Origin: Priapulus caudatus
Lineage: Eukaryota > Priapulida > Priapulimorpha > Priapulimorphida > Priapulidae
Reading direction: 5' to 3'
Assembly: GCF_000485595.1 (NCBI RefSeq)
Contig: NW_014578728.1
Coordinates: forward strand, 11,797 to 43,984
Length of the DNA stretch: 32,188 bases
The notes below the pieces were generated by a model. The model had not been told where the DNA came from. It did not search any database and saw only the letters and a list, made by a program, of their open reading frames with translations. Below are positions 22,801 to 31,700 of the stretch, in pieces; within the stretch, counting starts at the first letter, position 1; each line of letters begins with the position of its first letter. A program made the position numbers and the translations under genes.

Positions 22801-25800
22801 AAGAACATAGAGCAACTGAGTATGACACAAGAACAACACGGAACATATAGTGACCCACCTCTGACACGAGAGAACAGCACGGAACATATAGCGACCCACC
22901 TCTACACGAGGAACAACACGGAAAATATAACACCCACCTCTGACACGAGGAACAACACGCGAACATATAAGCGACCACCTCTGACACGAGGAACAACATG
23001 AGGAATTTTGACTGAGAATTCCGAGTGACTTGTCACGCCGCGCCGGTCCGATGCCATCACACTGTGTGGGTTTCGAGGCCGTCTCGTGTCTCAATTGCTG
23101 ATGTCGGGAAAGGACTCGTGCAGTGAGGTGCGCATTAGCGACACGTCCTGTCTGGTTCATACTCAAGGACAGCCTCCAATAAACGATCATAGCGTTCCCG
23201 CCTTGCCAGCTCCTGTGCCCGACGAGAAACACAATCGTTATAGTGAGCGCTGTGTAAACTGGACAACACATTTATTTTTATATTTACATTTATTTTGCGC
23301 AGTTCCACATATATGCAACTAGGAGTCAGTGTATCACATTTACGCATGATTAAATTCAATTTTAGCGTAACTTTAGTTTTTCCTGTACGTTGCTAGTGAT
23401 GGCTATGAATGGTTATAAGTTATTGATAGCTTTGAAGGTCAGTTGATTAGATGTAGCTAGGAAATCTCATACGTGGCTATGATTGTTTAGTACTGTAGCG
23501 CTTGTTTGCACCAACCATTATCTCTAGTAAATTCAATTTGCTCGAAATCTATGCTCTACTGGAGCAATGTTGTGGATGATTAATTAGCAGAGCGACTTGC
23601 ACACACGTGCATGAAGTGAGAATACGTACACACGCAGGCAGGGAAAAAATTTATTTTTTGGGGGCTACTTTTCAAGCTCGCGTGCATGAAAATAGCACTC
23701 TAAAATTTGGTTTGCATTGAACTCTATGCAAATTTACGGGGGCTTTTTTTGGCATTTCGGGGGCCAAATCGCCCCGAGCCCCCGTGTATTTTTTTCACTG
23801 CACGCAGGTTTCATCGAAATAGCAGCAATACACTTGCAGGCAGTTCGCAGCACGTCAGATTATAGTTACAAATCTTGATGAAAGTTCATGTGAACGATGA
23901 AGTTAAGATTGTGATTCGCGCACTTCGACCTGTGCCACTCGCTCTGCTTCTGCATACTCCCTGTGTGGCAGCATCGTAACAGATAGGTACCAGTTAGAGT
24001 TCTGACGAGTGCTCTTAAGAACTATCCACACGCATGTCGTCTTAGACGAAGCTAATCATGCAGAATCTGGCCCTTTTTCGCCACCTTAATCATGCCTGTA
24101 GAGCTCCACCCTTGATAACGATTCGTTATAATGACCCACGTGAACCGGCACCTAAACAGATGTAATAGATAGATTCCCCACTGTGTGGCCGTTGTCTGCA
24201 CCCTGCGGCCATTCCTCTCACTCAGGCACGCGCGGCCGGCTGTCGTAATTAGTTGTTGGGCGACGATCGACACCCGCGTAGTTATGGTTACCTTCAGCTT
24301 CAGCAGGGTGTTGGTGAGCTGAGCGCGCCCGTGCCACGAGTACTGATTCTTCGCCTGTCGGCTCACGATCTCGACGCTCTCGAGCACGTTAACGATGTCG
24401 TAGATGCGGCGGCGCTCCGTACCTGTAGAACACGGGGGAGGGGGGGGGAAATAAGTCGGTGCGTGTAATCACATAGTGCTTCCTGTAATCACACGCGCAA
24501 TTACCACGTCAACGGATGCAGCGGCCATCAAGATTTGCAGACGTAATCAGTAACCTGTGGAGATCTTATTATGAATGAGGTCGGCAACCACTTAACGTAA
24601 TCCCAGCAGAATAATTGAACAATCTATGCAATCAGTAGCAGCACAGTAGTTGTTTTTGTTTAGTAGGTCACCGGGGGCTAATCTGAGCTCTGTACTATTA
24701 GAAACTAGAAGATCGATCTAGAACTACTATCCATATGTCTCACTCCTTACTTTTTTATGCCTAGGCTACAGCTTTTTATACTACAGTTCTCTTTGTAAAC
24801 AAATTTCCCTGGCCAATTTTCTGGATCTCATGGGTTGCATATGGTAACTGCAGCAGTGAGGTGTGGCCAGAATGACCTCAGCAAAGGCAAGGTAATAGTA
24901 AAATAACTGTAAGTATTTCAAGGTATAATGGAGAGCAAACTAATACAGGCATAAACGTTTTAATACATTATCGAATTCACACTCAATATACATTAGTTCA
25001 TGGTAAAAGCCATGAGCGGATCAGCACCGTAACTTGTGAGAACGTTAATTAATCTAATTGATTAAAACATGAATATATGACATTGTAATATTTATTAGAA
25101 ACAGTTATTGTAAAGATGCTGGGGCATGGAATGCCAGTATAAGCATGATAACTATATATATCAACATATATAACATTCTAAATCCAAATTAACCAACTGT
25201 GCAAGTGACCATATGCTACTGTATGCCAAAAAACTTAGTAGTATCAGACCCAGTAATAGTTAACTTGCGCAGACAGCACTGTCTCAGCCTCTTAATTACT
25301 ATCACAACACCAAGGTCCATAGCACAAATAGTCTGCCTGCTACCAGTTTACAGAGACTTGCTAATTGTTGCTTGGGTCAAGACAAGCCCTATGCTATACA
25401 AGCTCATCAGTTAGCAAGACAAAGGCTACGTGGCAGCACTTCTGTGAACAAGGCAGCGGACCTGTCATGCAATCCTTTAGCCTTACTTGAGTTAACAAAT
25501 CATTGTGCAAATAAGGAACCTGTCAAATTTTCCTACACAAAGTCTTTCTATACCAGACATAATCAAGTTTGTGATCCACTTTCATCTTTAGACATAACAC
25601 TCCCCATAGACATGACGTTTTCATAATAATTACTCAAGACATTCCTCCTCCTATCCCCATAATGCATTAAGGTTGTACAAATGCTCTGAAAATCCATCAA
25701 TATTGCTTTAGATTTAGAAATAATATTACATCTACAGCAAGACTAAAACAAATTTAAGTAACGTAACCATGCACCCTACAAAAGAACAATCTATACAAAA

Positions 25801-26796
25801 TTTACAATCAGGAACACATAACTCGTATTATATACTTACACAATTGCTTAGCAATCTTATCCAAGCACATGGATATTTGTACACTAGTGTCATTTGGAAA
25901 CATTGCCAGAAACCTGAAACACGTGAAAATTTCATTGAAACAAAATGTAACATTCTTTAAAAAGAATTAGTTTTAACTCCTCTCTCTTTTATCTATACTA
26001 ACTACAATAAATTGTAGCAGTTAATTCACAGCTCCACAGCCCACACGTAGACTATTTGTATCTGTTTATACCTATATTATATTATATTTATACTATATTC
26101 TCACCTCATGCATAGCAATCTCAAAGACTTGTCCTTGCGACTTGTTTTAAATATTGCATCTTCAATAAAAGCACCGCCCTCACAACCTTCCAATACTGCC
26201 TCATTCCCGCCATCACCTGCTGCTTCCTGCACCGACGCTGCAACATCACCACTGCACTCGTCGAACAGCTGCTTCTTTTTCTTGCTGTCGCGGTTGCGAA
26301 TCTCAGGGCTCATGGCGCTAAACAGCAGCTTTAGGTTGGCGGTGGGTGTCAGCGGGTCGAGCTGACTCCCAATCAGAGTCTTGGTGGGTGTCCCCTCCAC
26401 TCGCAAAGTCGCTCCACGCGTCACTGTGTTTGTTGAATCCCATAGCGGCCTCTTCAGACCGCCGCCGACAGAGGGGCCGGCTGAGGATCCCCCCGCTATT
26501 AACTGGGAACGGTCGCCACTCGCACGTACGTCAGTTCGTTGCTGCTGCCAGAGCGGCTGTGGTGCTTGTGCCGCCTGCGCTGGCAGCCGGTCGCTGCACA
26601 TCTTCCCTGTTCGCGTAAAACCTGGGTTGGACTCATCCGCGTGCCGCAGCAGTGGTGGGAGCGCAGAAAACGGAGCAGAGGTGAAATCTTGATAGCCTGC
26701 TGCTGACGGGTCGAAATTTGTGTTGCTGACCTCCGTGTCAAAGTTGTCGCCGCATTGCATTGGAAGCAAGGAGATGTGCTCAAATTCGGTGGACAT
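15683..26796 (-). CDS. E2F7/8: Atypical E2F transcription factor (E2F7/E2F8 type), ten exons
   Basis: Minus-strand gene with two winged-helix DNA-binding domains, the defining feature of E2F7 and E2F8, which bind E2F sites without a DP partner and repress cell-cycle genes. Residues 147-170 carry the subfamily block [10 protein letters not shown]...[11 protein letters not shown]1 (about 222-299) starts [13 protein letters not shown] and contains [16 protein letters not shown]2 starts [11 protein letters not shown] and contains [19 protein letters not shown] and [11 protein letters not shown]. Both RRxYD DNA-contact motifs are intact. After the domains come a basic segment ([10 protein letters not shown]), [21 protein letters not shown], and a roughly 900-aa low-complexity region, so the whole is about 1,400 aa against roughly 870-910 aa for the human proteins. 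Most splice phases agree. Two problems remain: exon 4 contains frame breaks, and the start of exon 9 is ambiguous. A single gene of this type suggests an ancestor-like E2F7/8 rather than one vertebrate paralogue. Confidence 0.94.
15998..18616 (-). CDS. E2F7/8: E2F7/8 exon 9 (very large low-complexity exon)
   Basis: An uninterrupted frame of about 870 codons ending at CAAG|gtaagt, phase 1. It holds a 12-residue Gln tract (coded near 16781-16817), a Pro-Val-Ser-Gly repeat (coded near 17155-17430), Ser-rich stretches, and acidic segments such as [16 protein letters not shown]. The start is uncertain. The best polypyrimidine acceptor, tctttctacag|GA at 18616, needs a phase-1 donor, but exon 8 ends in phase 0 at its good donor. 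An acceptor at 18695 (gccag|CGA) is phase-consistent, and a weak alternative exon 8 donor (GTGA|gtgctg) would fix 18616. No known domain is recognised; I infer a regulatory tail. Confidence 0.85.
18877..18939 (-). CDS. E2F7/8: E2F7/8 exon 8
   Basis: A 63-nt exon coding [20 protein letters not shown] then Q. Acceptor ttttag|TCT, donor CAA|gtgagt, phase 0 at both ends. The amphipathic charged helix resembles a short conserved segment I associate with E2F7/8 after DBD2. Confidence 0.8.
18940..19474 (-). other. E2F7/8 intron 7
   Basis: Contains a (TGCG)n tract near 19036-19053; no other structure recognised. Confidence 0.6.
19475..19569 (-). CDS. E2F7/8: E2F7/8 exon 7
   Basis: Codes [20 protein letters not shown] then [11 protein letters not shown]. 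Acceptor ttttccag|CG fits the phase of exon 6, donor CTG|gtaagt, phase 0. VKKRR is a possible nuclear localisation signal. Supported by splice sites and phase more than by remembered homology. Confidence 0.82.
19570..20664 (-). other. E2F7/8 intron 6
   Basis: AT-rich, without a recognised repeat or exon-like segment. Confidence 0.6.
20665..20808 (-). CDS. E2F7/8: E2F7/8 exon 6 (DBD2 recognition helix)
   Basis: Completes the Thr codon, then codes [38 protein letters not shown] and DPQGSPAAE. It holds the second RRxYD motif and the GRKPxFKxxGP end of DBD2. Acceptor catacag|CG, donor GAAG|gtgcgt, phase 1. Confidence 0.95.
20929..20970. repeat. Short hairpin in E2F7/8 intron 5
   Basis: AGATTTCGCAGCA (20929-20941) and TGCTGCGAAATCT (20958-20970) are perfect reverse complements around a 16-base loop. 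Confidence 0.8.
21093..21177 (-). CDS. E2F7/8: E2F7/8 exon 5 (DBD2)
   Basis: Codes [20 protein letters not shown] and KIDFSKYK plus one base, like the family's SLEVAAKILIGE...HSKFK. Acceptor ttacacag|TCG, phase 0; donor ACAAAA|gtaagt, phase 1. Joining to exon 6 gives KYKTKVRRLYD. Confidence 0.94.
21895..22438 (-). repeat. Dispersed repeat family, copy B (E2F7/8 intron 4)
   Basis: Inverted relative to copy A at 7306-7758. Shares TTAGCTCATCTGA, GCATGAT.GTCCG, CGGTTAAGATTTGTGCCCAAC (as complement) and the GGAGG.TTAAACATGGAT end. Two one-base-spaced direct repeats of the AGGTCA type lie at 22088-22100 and 22252-22264. Confidence 0.85.
22592..22999 (-). repeat. Minisatellite (38-41 bp units) continuing from E2F7/8 exon 4
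   Basis: About ten units, on the minus strand of the type TGTTGTTCCTCGTGTCAGAG then GTGGGTCGCTATATGTTCCG. Unit one is the last 21 or so bases of the exon plus its donor. Units next to the exon are nearly identical; distal ones (below about 22860) are degenerate. Donor-like GAG|GT follows positions 22979, 22938, 22900 and 22859. Confidence 0.9.
22979..23249 (-). CDS. E2F7/8: E2F7/8 exon 4 (linker and start of DBD2), reading frame broken
   Basis: Homology is clear but changes frame. [20 protein letters not shown], a charged helix like the inter-domain linker, is in one frame and ends at a [14 protein letters not shown] is one base over; [10 protein letters not shown], the family's KFVMLFLVS strand, returns to the first frame and needs one extra base in the A-run before TTCCTC. 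Joined to exon 5, LFLVSE+SKAINLD fits the family spacing exactly, which fixes the donor at GAG|gtggtc (22979). The 5' end is uncertain: tttacacag|C at 23249 gives the longer exon, while acatcag|CAA at 23097 is phase 0 like exon 3 and would exclude the first frame. The last bases of the exon are also unit one of an intronic minisatellite. Confidence 0.7.
23250..24291 (-). other. E2F7/8 intron 3
   Basis: Contains at about 23640-23815 a G-rich/T-rich repeat-like segment (GGGGGC, CCCCGAGCCCCCGTG) resembling a fragment of a dispersed element; nothing else recognised. Confidence 0.5.
24292..24422 (-). CDS. E2F7/8: E2F7/8 exon 3 (DBD1 recognition helix)
   Basis: Completes a Cys codon and codes [39 protein letters not shown] and LKLK, the DNA-recognition helix and wing of DBD1. 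Acceptor ctacag|GT, donor AAG|gtaacc, phase 0. High GC compared with its flanks. Confidence 0.95.
24423..25839 (-). other. E2F7/8 intron 2
   Basis: AT-rich. I searched it for the missing DBD1 exon, which lies at its 5' boundary (25840-25913). Other open stretches, for example near 25199-25626 on the plus strand, show no homology I recognise. Confidence 0.6.
25840..25913 (-). CDS. E2F7/8: E2F7/8 exon 2 (DBD1 helices)
   Basis: A 74-nt exon found by homology and phase. Acceptor tttcag|G completes the Arg codon, then come [12 protein letters not shown] and [12 protein letters not shown], then one base. This matches the family pattern KFLARYP...I.LDEVA.xL between the KSL and RRRIYD segments. Donor TTGT|gtaagt, phase 1. 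Confidence 0.92.
26105..26796 (-). CDS. E2F7/8: E2F7/8 exon 1 (start codon, N-terminal region, start of DBD1)
   Basis: Codes residues 1-230 plus two bases of the next codon. The ATG at 26796 begins [12 protein letters not shown] and has G at -3. Residues 147-170 carry [12 protein letters not shown] and SPEIRNRD, diagnostic of E2F7/8; [12 protein letters not shown] at 219-230 opens DBD1. The middle is Ala/Gln/Gly-rich and poorly conserved. Donor ATGAG|gtgaga, phase 2. Confidence 0.94.
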
Positions 26797-27229
26797 GGCT
26801 GTTAGCAGAATATTCCGTCACGTGGCCACACTAGAAATAGTAAAGCATCAAATTAGAATTCCGCAAGCAAATATATACGATATACACTAGGATATGCACT
26901 GGTGTAGGATGTTCAAGATTCATTGTTTATTGCACAAAAGATTCATGAATCTCAGATATATTTGTTTAAATCGATATCATACCTATGGTTGATTCAAAAT
27001 GAGCTGATTTCCACTTTTCTTTATAAAACAATCGAACAGCTAGTTGTACCTGTTTGTTAATTATCATTTATGCTAACAAATCACTGGTTATAAATGACAG
27101 TCCCAGACTATAGTCTGTATAGTATATACTGCCTACTATATTTTACTATATACGAATATATGAGTATATCCTATTCTATAGCACAAAGTCTAAAATTAGG
27201 CTCACATTGAAAGCCCTTAATCATACATT

Positions 27230-27337
27230 CTACTGCTAAGCTAGCTCTAGTACTATAGCCCTCCGCTCCGCCACAGGCGGCCTGCGGCAGAGCGGAGGGC
27301 TATAGTACTACTCACTACTAGAGCTACTGCTAAGCTA
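27230..27337. repeat. Palindromic insertion flanked by 14-bp direct repeats
   Basis: CTACTGCTAAGCTA occurs at 27230-27243 and 27324-27337. Between them is a near-perfect 59-bp palindrome (27250-27308) with arms GTACTATAGCCCTCCGCTC and GAGCGGAGGGCTATAGTAC, and an outer pair CTCTAG/CTAGAG. The stem is GC-rich in an AT-rich region. Confidence 0.85.
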
Positions 27338-27978
27338 TACATCGTTCCTATTATGGTATAACTATATTTTTTAGCATTATACCAACCTTACCTTGGGATC
27401 GAGTGCATCATGTTTGACTGTGGCAACATGTGATCACTGTTTTATATTGCAATTATTTGCAGTGGTACAGCTGGTTTAGGGGTTAGTGTTTGGTGATGAT
27501 GCATTGTATAACTATAATAATAATGTTAATGATGATAATGATGATCGATGCCCATGTGTTGGGGTCGCTAGCTAGTAGTAGTAGGGGATATGGGTCCCAT
27601 GCATTTAAGTTTAAGCTGAGTTTCTGTATGTGATACGTTACACGGTAGCTTGAGCCGTCTAAAACATAAAATGATGGTAACGTTACCGTACATTGTACGG
27701 TACAATACATACCATAACACAGTCACAGGTACGGTAGGGCCTACGGACGTACGGTTTTGGAATAACTTCATCAATGTCATCATCACGTAACTCATCATTA
27801 CATTACATACGTAAACTTGAATACAAATTGCTACTGCTCAGATATTGATGAACTCTTTATGATGAACGAAATTTAAGCAACGTTATTATTATTATTATTA
27901 TTAGTATTAGCGAAATAAAGCAATATTCATACATTACCCAGCAAGTTGAAACACTACAAACGGTCTTCTGCAGATAAA

Positions 27979-27986
27979 TTTGGCGC
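27979..27986 (+). promoter_or_regulatory. E2F-type binding site
   Basis: TTTGGCGC followed by GA fits the E2F consensus TTTSSCGC. It lies 1.2 kb upstream of the E2F7/8 start and 0.4 kb upstream of MBIP. E2F7 and E2F8 are themselves E2F targets in vertebrates, so feedback control is plausible. Confidence 0.55.
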
Positions 27987-28023
27987 GACCTACGGTTTGC
28001 CCCGCCTACAAATATAGAAGTAA

Positions 28024-28028
28024 CCAAT
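28024..28028 (+). promoter_or_regulatory. CCAAT box
   Basis: AACCAATCA, with CCAAT in the plus orientation, 38 bases after the E2F-type site. CCAAT (NF-Y) next to E2F sites is common in cell-cycle promoters. Confidence 0.4.
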
Positions 28029-28379
28029 CATAGCAAACATTTAAAACCTTATGGGTGCGTATTGCCATCTATCGTTTGAATAGATAGACTAATTATTTTA
28101 ATTTATTTCGTCATGTTGCTAGAAATCACGTATATATTTCAATGTTATACTAATAAAATTATAAATTGTAAACAGTTCGGTTATTTTTTTATAAAACATT
28201 TTTAGGTGACCGTTATAGTAATTTTATGTGTGATAGTGGCAGAGTGCTGGAAAATTGAATAAACAACAAATATGTCTGCGCCCATGGCCATGGCACGATT
28301 GAAAGTTACACATTAAAATTCACGTGCAATTTTTGCCATCAAACAGAGTGGCTATGTTCTAAATATCACAGTATATGTG

Positions 28380-28614
28380 ATGGAGGATATAATACCCACT
28401 TCCTGTGCAGGTGGAGAAGATTGCGATATTAGAGATTCTGGCAAAGCCAGTGCCAGTGGCAGTGGGCGTTACGTTTCATTGCCAGCTTTAGTGCAGATTA
28501 CGGCAAACAAAGCAGAAGTCGAGCGCAGGATTTTATCGTTTATCAGCAGGAAGAGAGAAGAAGTCGACTATAGTAACAAAAGAGAATTTTGTGGATTTGA
28601 GACTTTTCACACAG
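28380..28614 (+). CDS. MBIP: MBIP exon (first recognised)
   Basis: ATG at 28380 begins MEDIIPTSCAGGEDCD; then a Ser/Gly stretch and the conserved VQITANKAEVERRILSFISR and REFCGFE. Donor ACACAG|gtgccc, phase 1. An acceptor-like atcacag at 28369-28371 just before the ATG leaves room for an upstream coding exon. Confidence 0.9.
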
Positions 28615-28752
28615 GTGCCCAATAAACTTTCTGTGCTTATCATTATTATGCAGCTTTAGAGCTTATTAACGCAGATAAGGATAAGGTCTATGTCTTCCTG
28701 ACCTCTGTTTGACCTGGCTCGTTTAGCTATTTCTGACTAATAATAATAATTA

Positions 28753-28784
<32 letters not shown>

Positions 28785-31700
28785 TAGGGATAGGGGGCGC
28801 AAATCCACTTTAGGCACCGTATAGGTATCACGAAGTGATGCACAGATTTCTGTGTATCATCAACTGACAACTAGCTGATGCACAGACTTTCCGTATATCA
28901 AGGAATGATGCAAAAACCCTAACCTTAACCCTAAGTCATAAAGTATAACCTTAGGCATAGGTATCACAAAGTGTGTTAGGGTTAGAGCTAGGGTTAGGGT
29001 TAGGGTTTATGCATCATTTCTTGATATACGGAAAGTCTGTGCATCAGTTGATGACACACAGAAATCTGTGCATCACTTCGTGATACTTAAGGTGCCTAAA
29101 GTGGATTTGCACCGGGATAGGGTTAGGGTTAGTCAGAAATAGCTAAACGAGCCAGGTCAAACAGAGGTCAGGGGGACATAGACCCTACAAGCCTTATTAA
29201 CCCTAGTCCGCACATGCAGACGTTATAACTCTGCTTTGCTAATCTGAGGGTGCGGGTTTATCCCCATTACTGGGGTCTGCGTCGGCTCGGACTATATTAA
29301 CCCAACCACTGAACCGGGCTGCAGGACCTGTTTCTGGGTTTATTCCCTGTTGGCCTACTCCCATTTCGCCTACGGCAAAATTCCCATTTCGCCTACAGCA
29401 AAATTCCCAGTTGGCCTGTACCGTAGAATTTTGGACGCTCGAAAACGGTTGCAATAAACAAACATGGCGGGCAACCCGGTCACTGATGGAAACATTTGAT
29501 TGAAACAATTTGCAATATGTGGTAAGTTAGTAAGACTGTGTTATGTGTGTCAGGTTACAAGGCGAAACAAAAAGAAAACAAAAGAGCATGGCTACTATTT
29601 CCTACGGCTCTGCAAAACAAGATTCAAACAAAAAGAAAACAAGAGCAAAACAAAAGAGCATGCCTACGGAGCGACCAGTTTCGGGCGAGCGTCCAATCTC
29701 TACGGTACAAGCCTACACCCATATCGCCTACTACCAATTTGTCTATGCTCAAAATCTACCCCATTCCCATTTCATCTATGATCGGGTTGTTCACTAAATA
29801 ATCATTTATAAATAATAAAATATGGTTTAATTGGCACACATACTACTATTACATAGACTACAGGAACCAGAAGAAAACATAGGTACAAATAATGAGAACA
29901 CAACAGTCAACTTGACAAAAATAGAAAATACAGTTGCATAAAAATGAAACGATGGGAGTAGGCGAAATGGGAATATTGCCAATTCTGAGAGTAGACGAAA
30001 TTGGAGTAGGCTAACTGGGACGTTACCATATACCGCACGACCAGACTAGTAACGACGCCTACGGGCAATACACAGCCTTTTTGGGATGATCTCTTTCTCA
30101 CATCTCTATGATGTTAATTGTTGAACAACTATATACGTGTTTCTCAAATAAAATGATTATTAGCTCTGTTGCATCTCGCACACAGCCCACCTAATAAACT
30201 ATGCAACCTTCATATTCCACCTGCACCGCATTTCCTACAATGTCAGGCCATAATAAAAAAAAATAAAAAATAAATATTGTTTGTTTGCCCTCACACGACC
30301 GCCCCGCCAAAAAGGGGCGACTCAAAAATACAAAAGCAAAATAGTCATTATCTTGACGAATGTATTGAATACATTGCTAATTAGATGATGCCGACTATGA
30401 TGATTATGACATATGCCATATAATAAAAGCCATCAGGGGCGTGTACAGGATTTGTACCAGGTGGGGGTGGGCGTCTAACCGTAACCCAAACATGCGGCGA
30501 AGAGGGTGTCTGGGGGGCCCTTCCACCAGAAATTTTTTGAAATTAGACCCCCTCAGATGTGTTTTCCTCGCATCTGACACCACAATAACTTCATCTTGAT
30601 ATGTGCATCAATGCCATTTTTGTCTGGTGCATTAACATCTTAGACAATTTTATTATTTTAAAATAAAATAAAACGTTCAAAGAGATAGGAGGCTCTAGGA
30701 TTTTACTGCATACAACTGTACTTACTGTATAACAAATCGTCTATACCCACACGTACTTGTTACCAGATACCTAATTTAATTGTTATAATTAATTACACAT
30801 CAACGCTACGAAATTTGAACGGCGCCATGACACCCGCGACCGTGCTGCCACCCCGAAAAAGTTGCGTATTTGACAATTTATTTTGCACGTTACAGACTGA
30901 GGGCTAATCACAAAAGTGCAATTATATTTATACCTAAATGCTATTTAACCGAACGATATTCATTTTAGGGCAAATTTATCCATATTATAACTGAAACTAT
31001 ATGTCGTTTATAAGATATTACAATCGTTTTGCTTTTAAATGAATAAATAAGAAACACCCTCGGTCTGTAACCATTGGCTAGAAAGTGGTTTTGCGCAACT
31101 TATCAGATCGTGCGCTTTTAGTGGCGCCACCGTCGTTGTAATCAAACTGTAGTCGTTAGTTTTAAAACATTTTTTTTAAATATTTCTAATGGTGATTGAA
31201 CCATGAAACTTTTTATGTAGCGTAATTATAACCTAAATTAGCTGAAAATAACCCTAGAACCTAGAGTAAACTCTCCCTTTAATAAAAATATAACGGACAT
31301 TCTGCGCGAGTGGGGGGGGGGATAGTCCGGACCCCCTGGACCCCCCCTGTACATGCCCCTGGCCATAGAAAATAAATAATTCTTTTTTTTCAGAAAGCAC
31401 CTGTGCAAGGACATCTTCAGTGTTTATACCAAGTGTTGGGCAAAAAGGTCATGTTAGAGGTGTGTATTTTGTATATACAAGCATTTTAAGTTGCCTATAG
31501 CCTTATAGTTAACTAGCATTTTAGAAAAATTGTTATCTCTTAATCAAACTCTTATTCGTTAATAGATTATGGCGCCATGACAAGAACTTTGGCTTCTTTG
31601 CTGAAAGCGCAATGCAATTTGGCGCGATGCAAAACTGCATCATGTTTAAAAAAATTCAATTCTAGTGACAAGAGTTGTGAATCACTATGGTCCACAAATG

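Larger units (their letters stand above)
26797..28379. promoter_or_regulatory. Divergent intergenic region between E2F7/8 and MBIP
   Basis: About 1.6 kb separates the two divergent start codons, so both promoters must lie here unless non-coding first exons lie elsewhere. Near 27979-28080 it contains an E2F-type site, a GC-rich CCCCGCC stretch, a CCAAT box, and TTTGAA, which resembles a cell-cycle homology region. A long palindrome sits at 27230-27337 and an (ATT)n tract at 27884-27903. A short upstream ORF (MSAPMAMARLKVTH, 28272-28316) precedes MBIP. Promoter position is inferred. Confidence 0.6.

Noticed and set aside
22708-22980. Long minus-strand Cys-rich open frames across the minisatellite as a separate gene
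   Set aside because: The open frames follow from the repeat unit. Only the first 120 nt are considered as a possible exon extension.
24540-24600. Minus-strand [12 protein letters not shown] segment as a candidate missing DBD1 exon
   Set aside because: Phase does not fit and a stop lies just upstream; the segment at 25840-25913 fits homology and both splice phases.
25500-25520. Minus-strand acceptor followed by RFLICTMIC as a candidate DBD1 exon
   Set aside because: A stop follows after nine codons and no LDEVA-like motif follows.
25199-25626. Overlapping plus-strand open frames in E2F7/8 intron 2
   Set aside because: No recognisable homology, weak codon character, and inside an intron of a well-supported gene.
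29500-29801. Three overlapping plus-strand open frames
   Set aside because: They arise from duplicated A-rich runs and CCCATTTCGCCTAC repeats.
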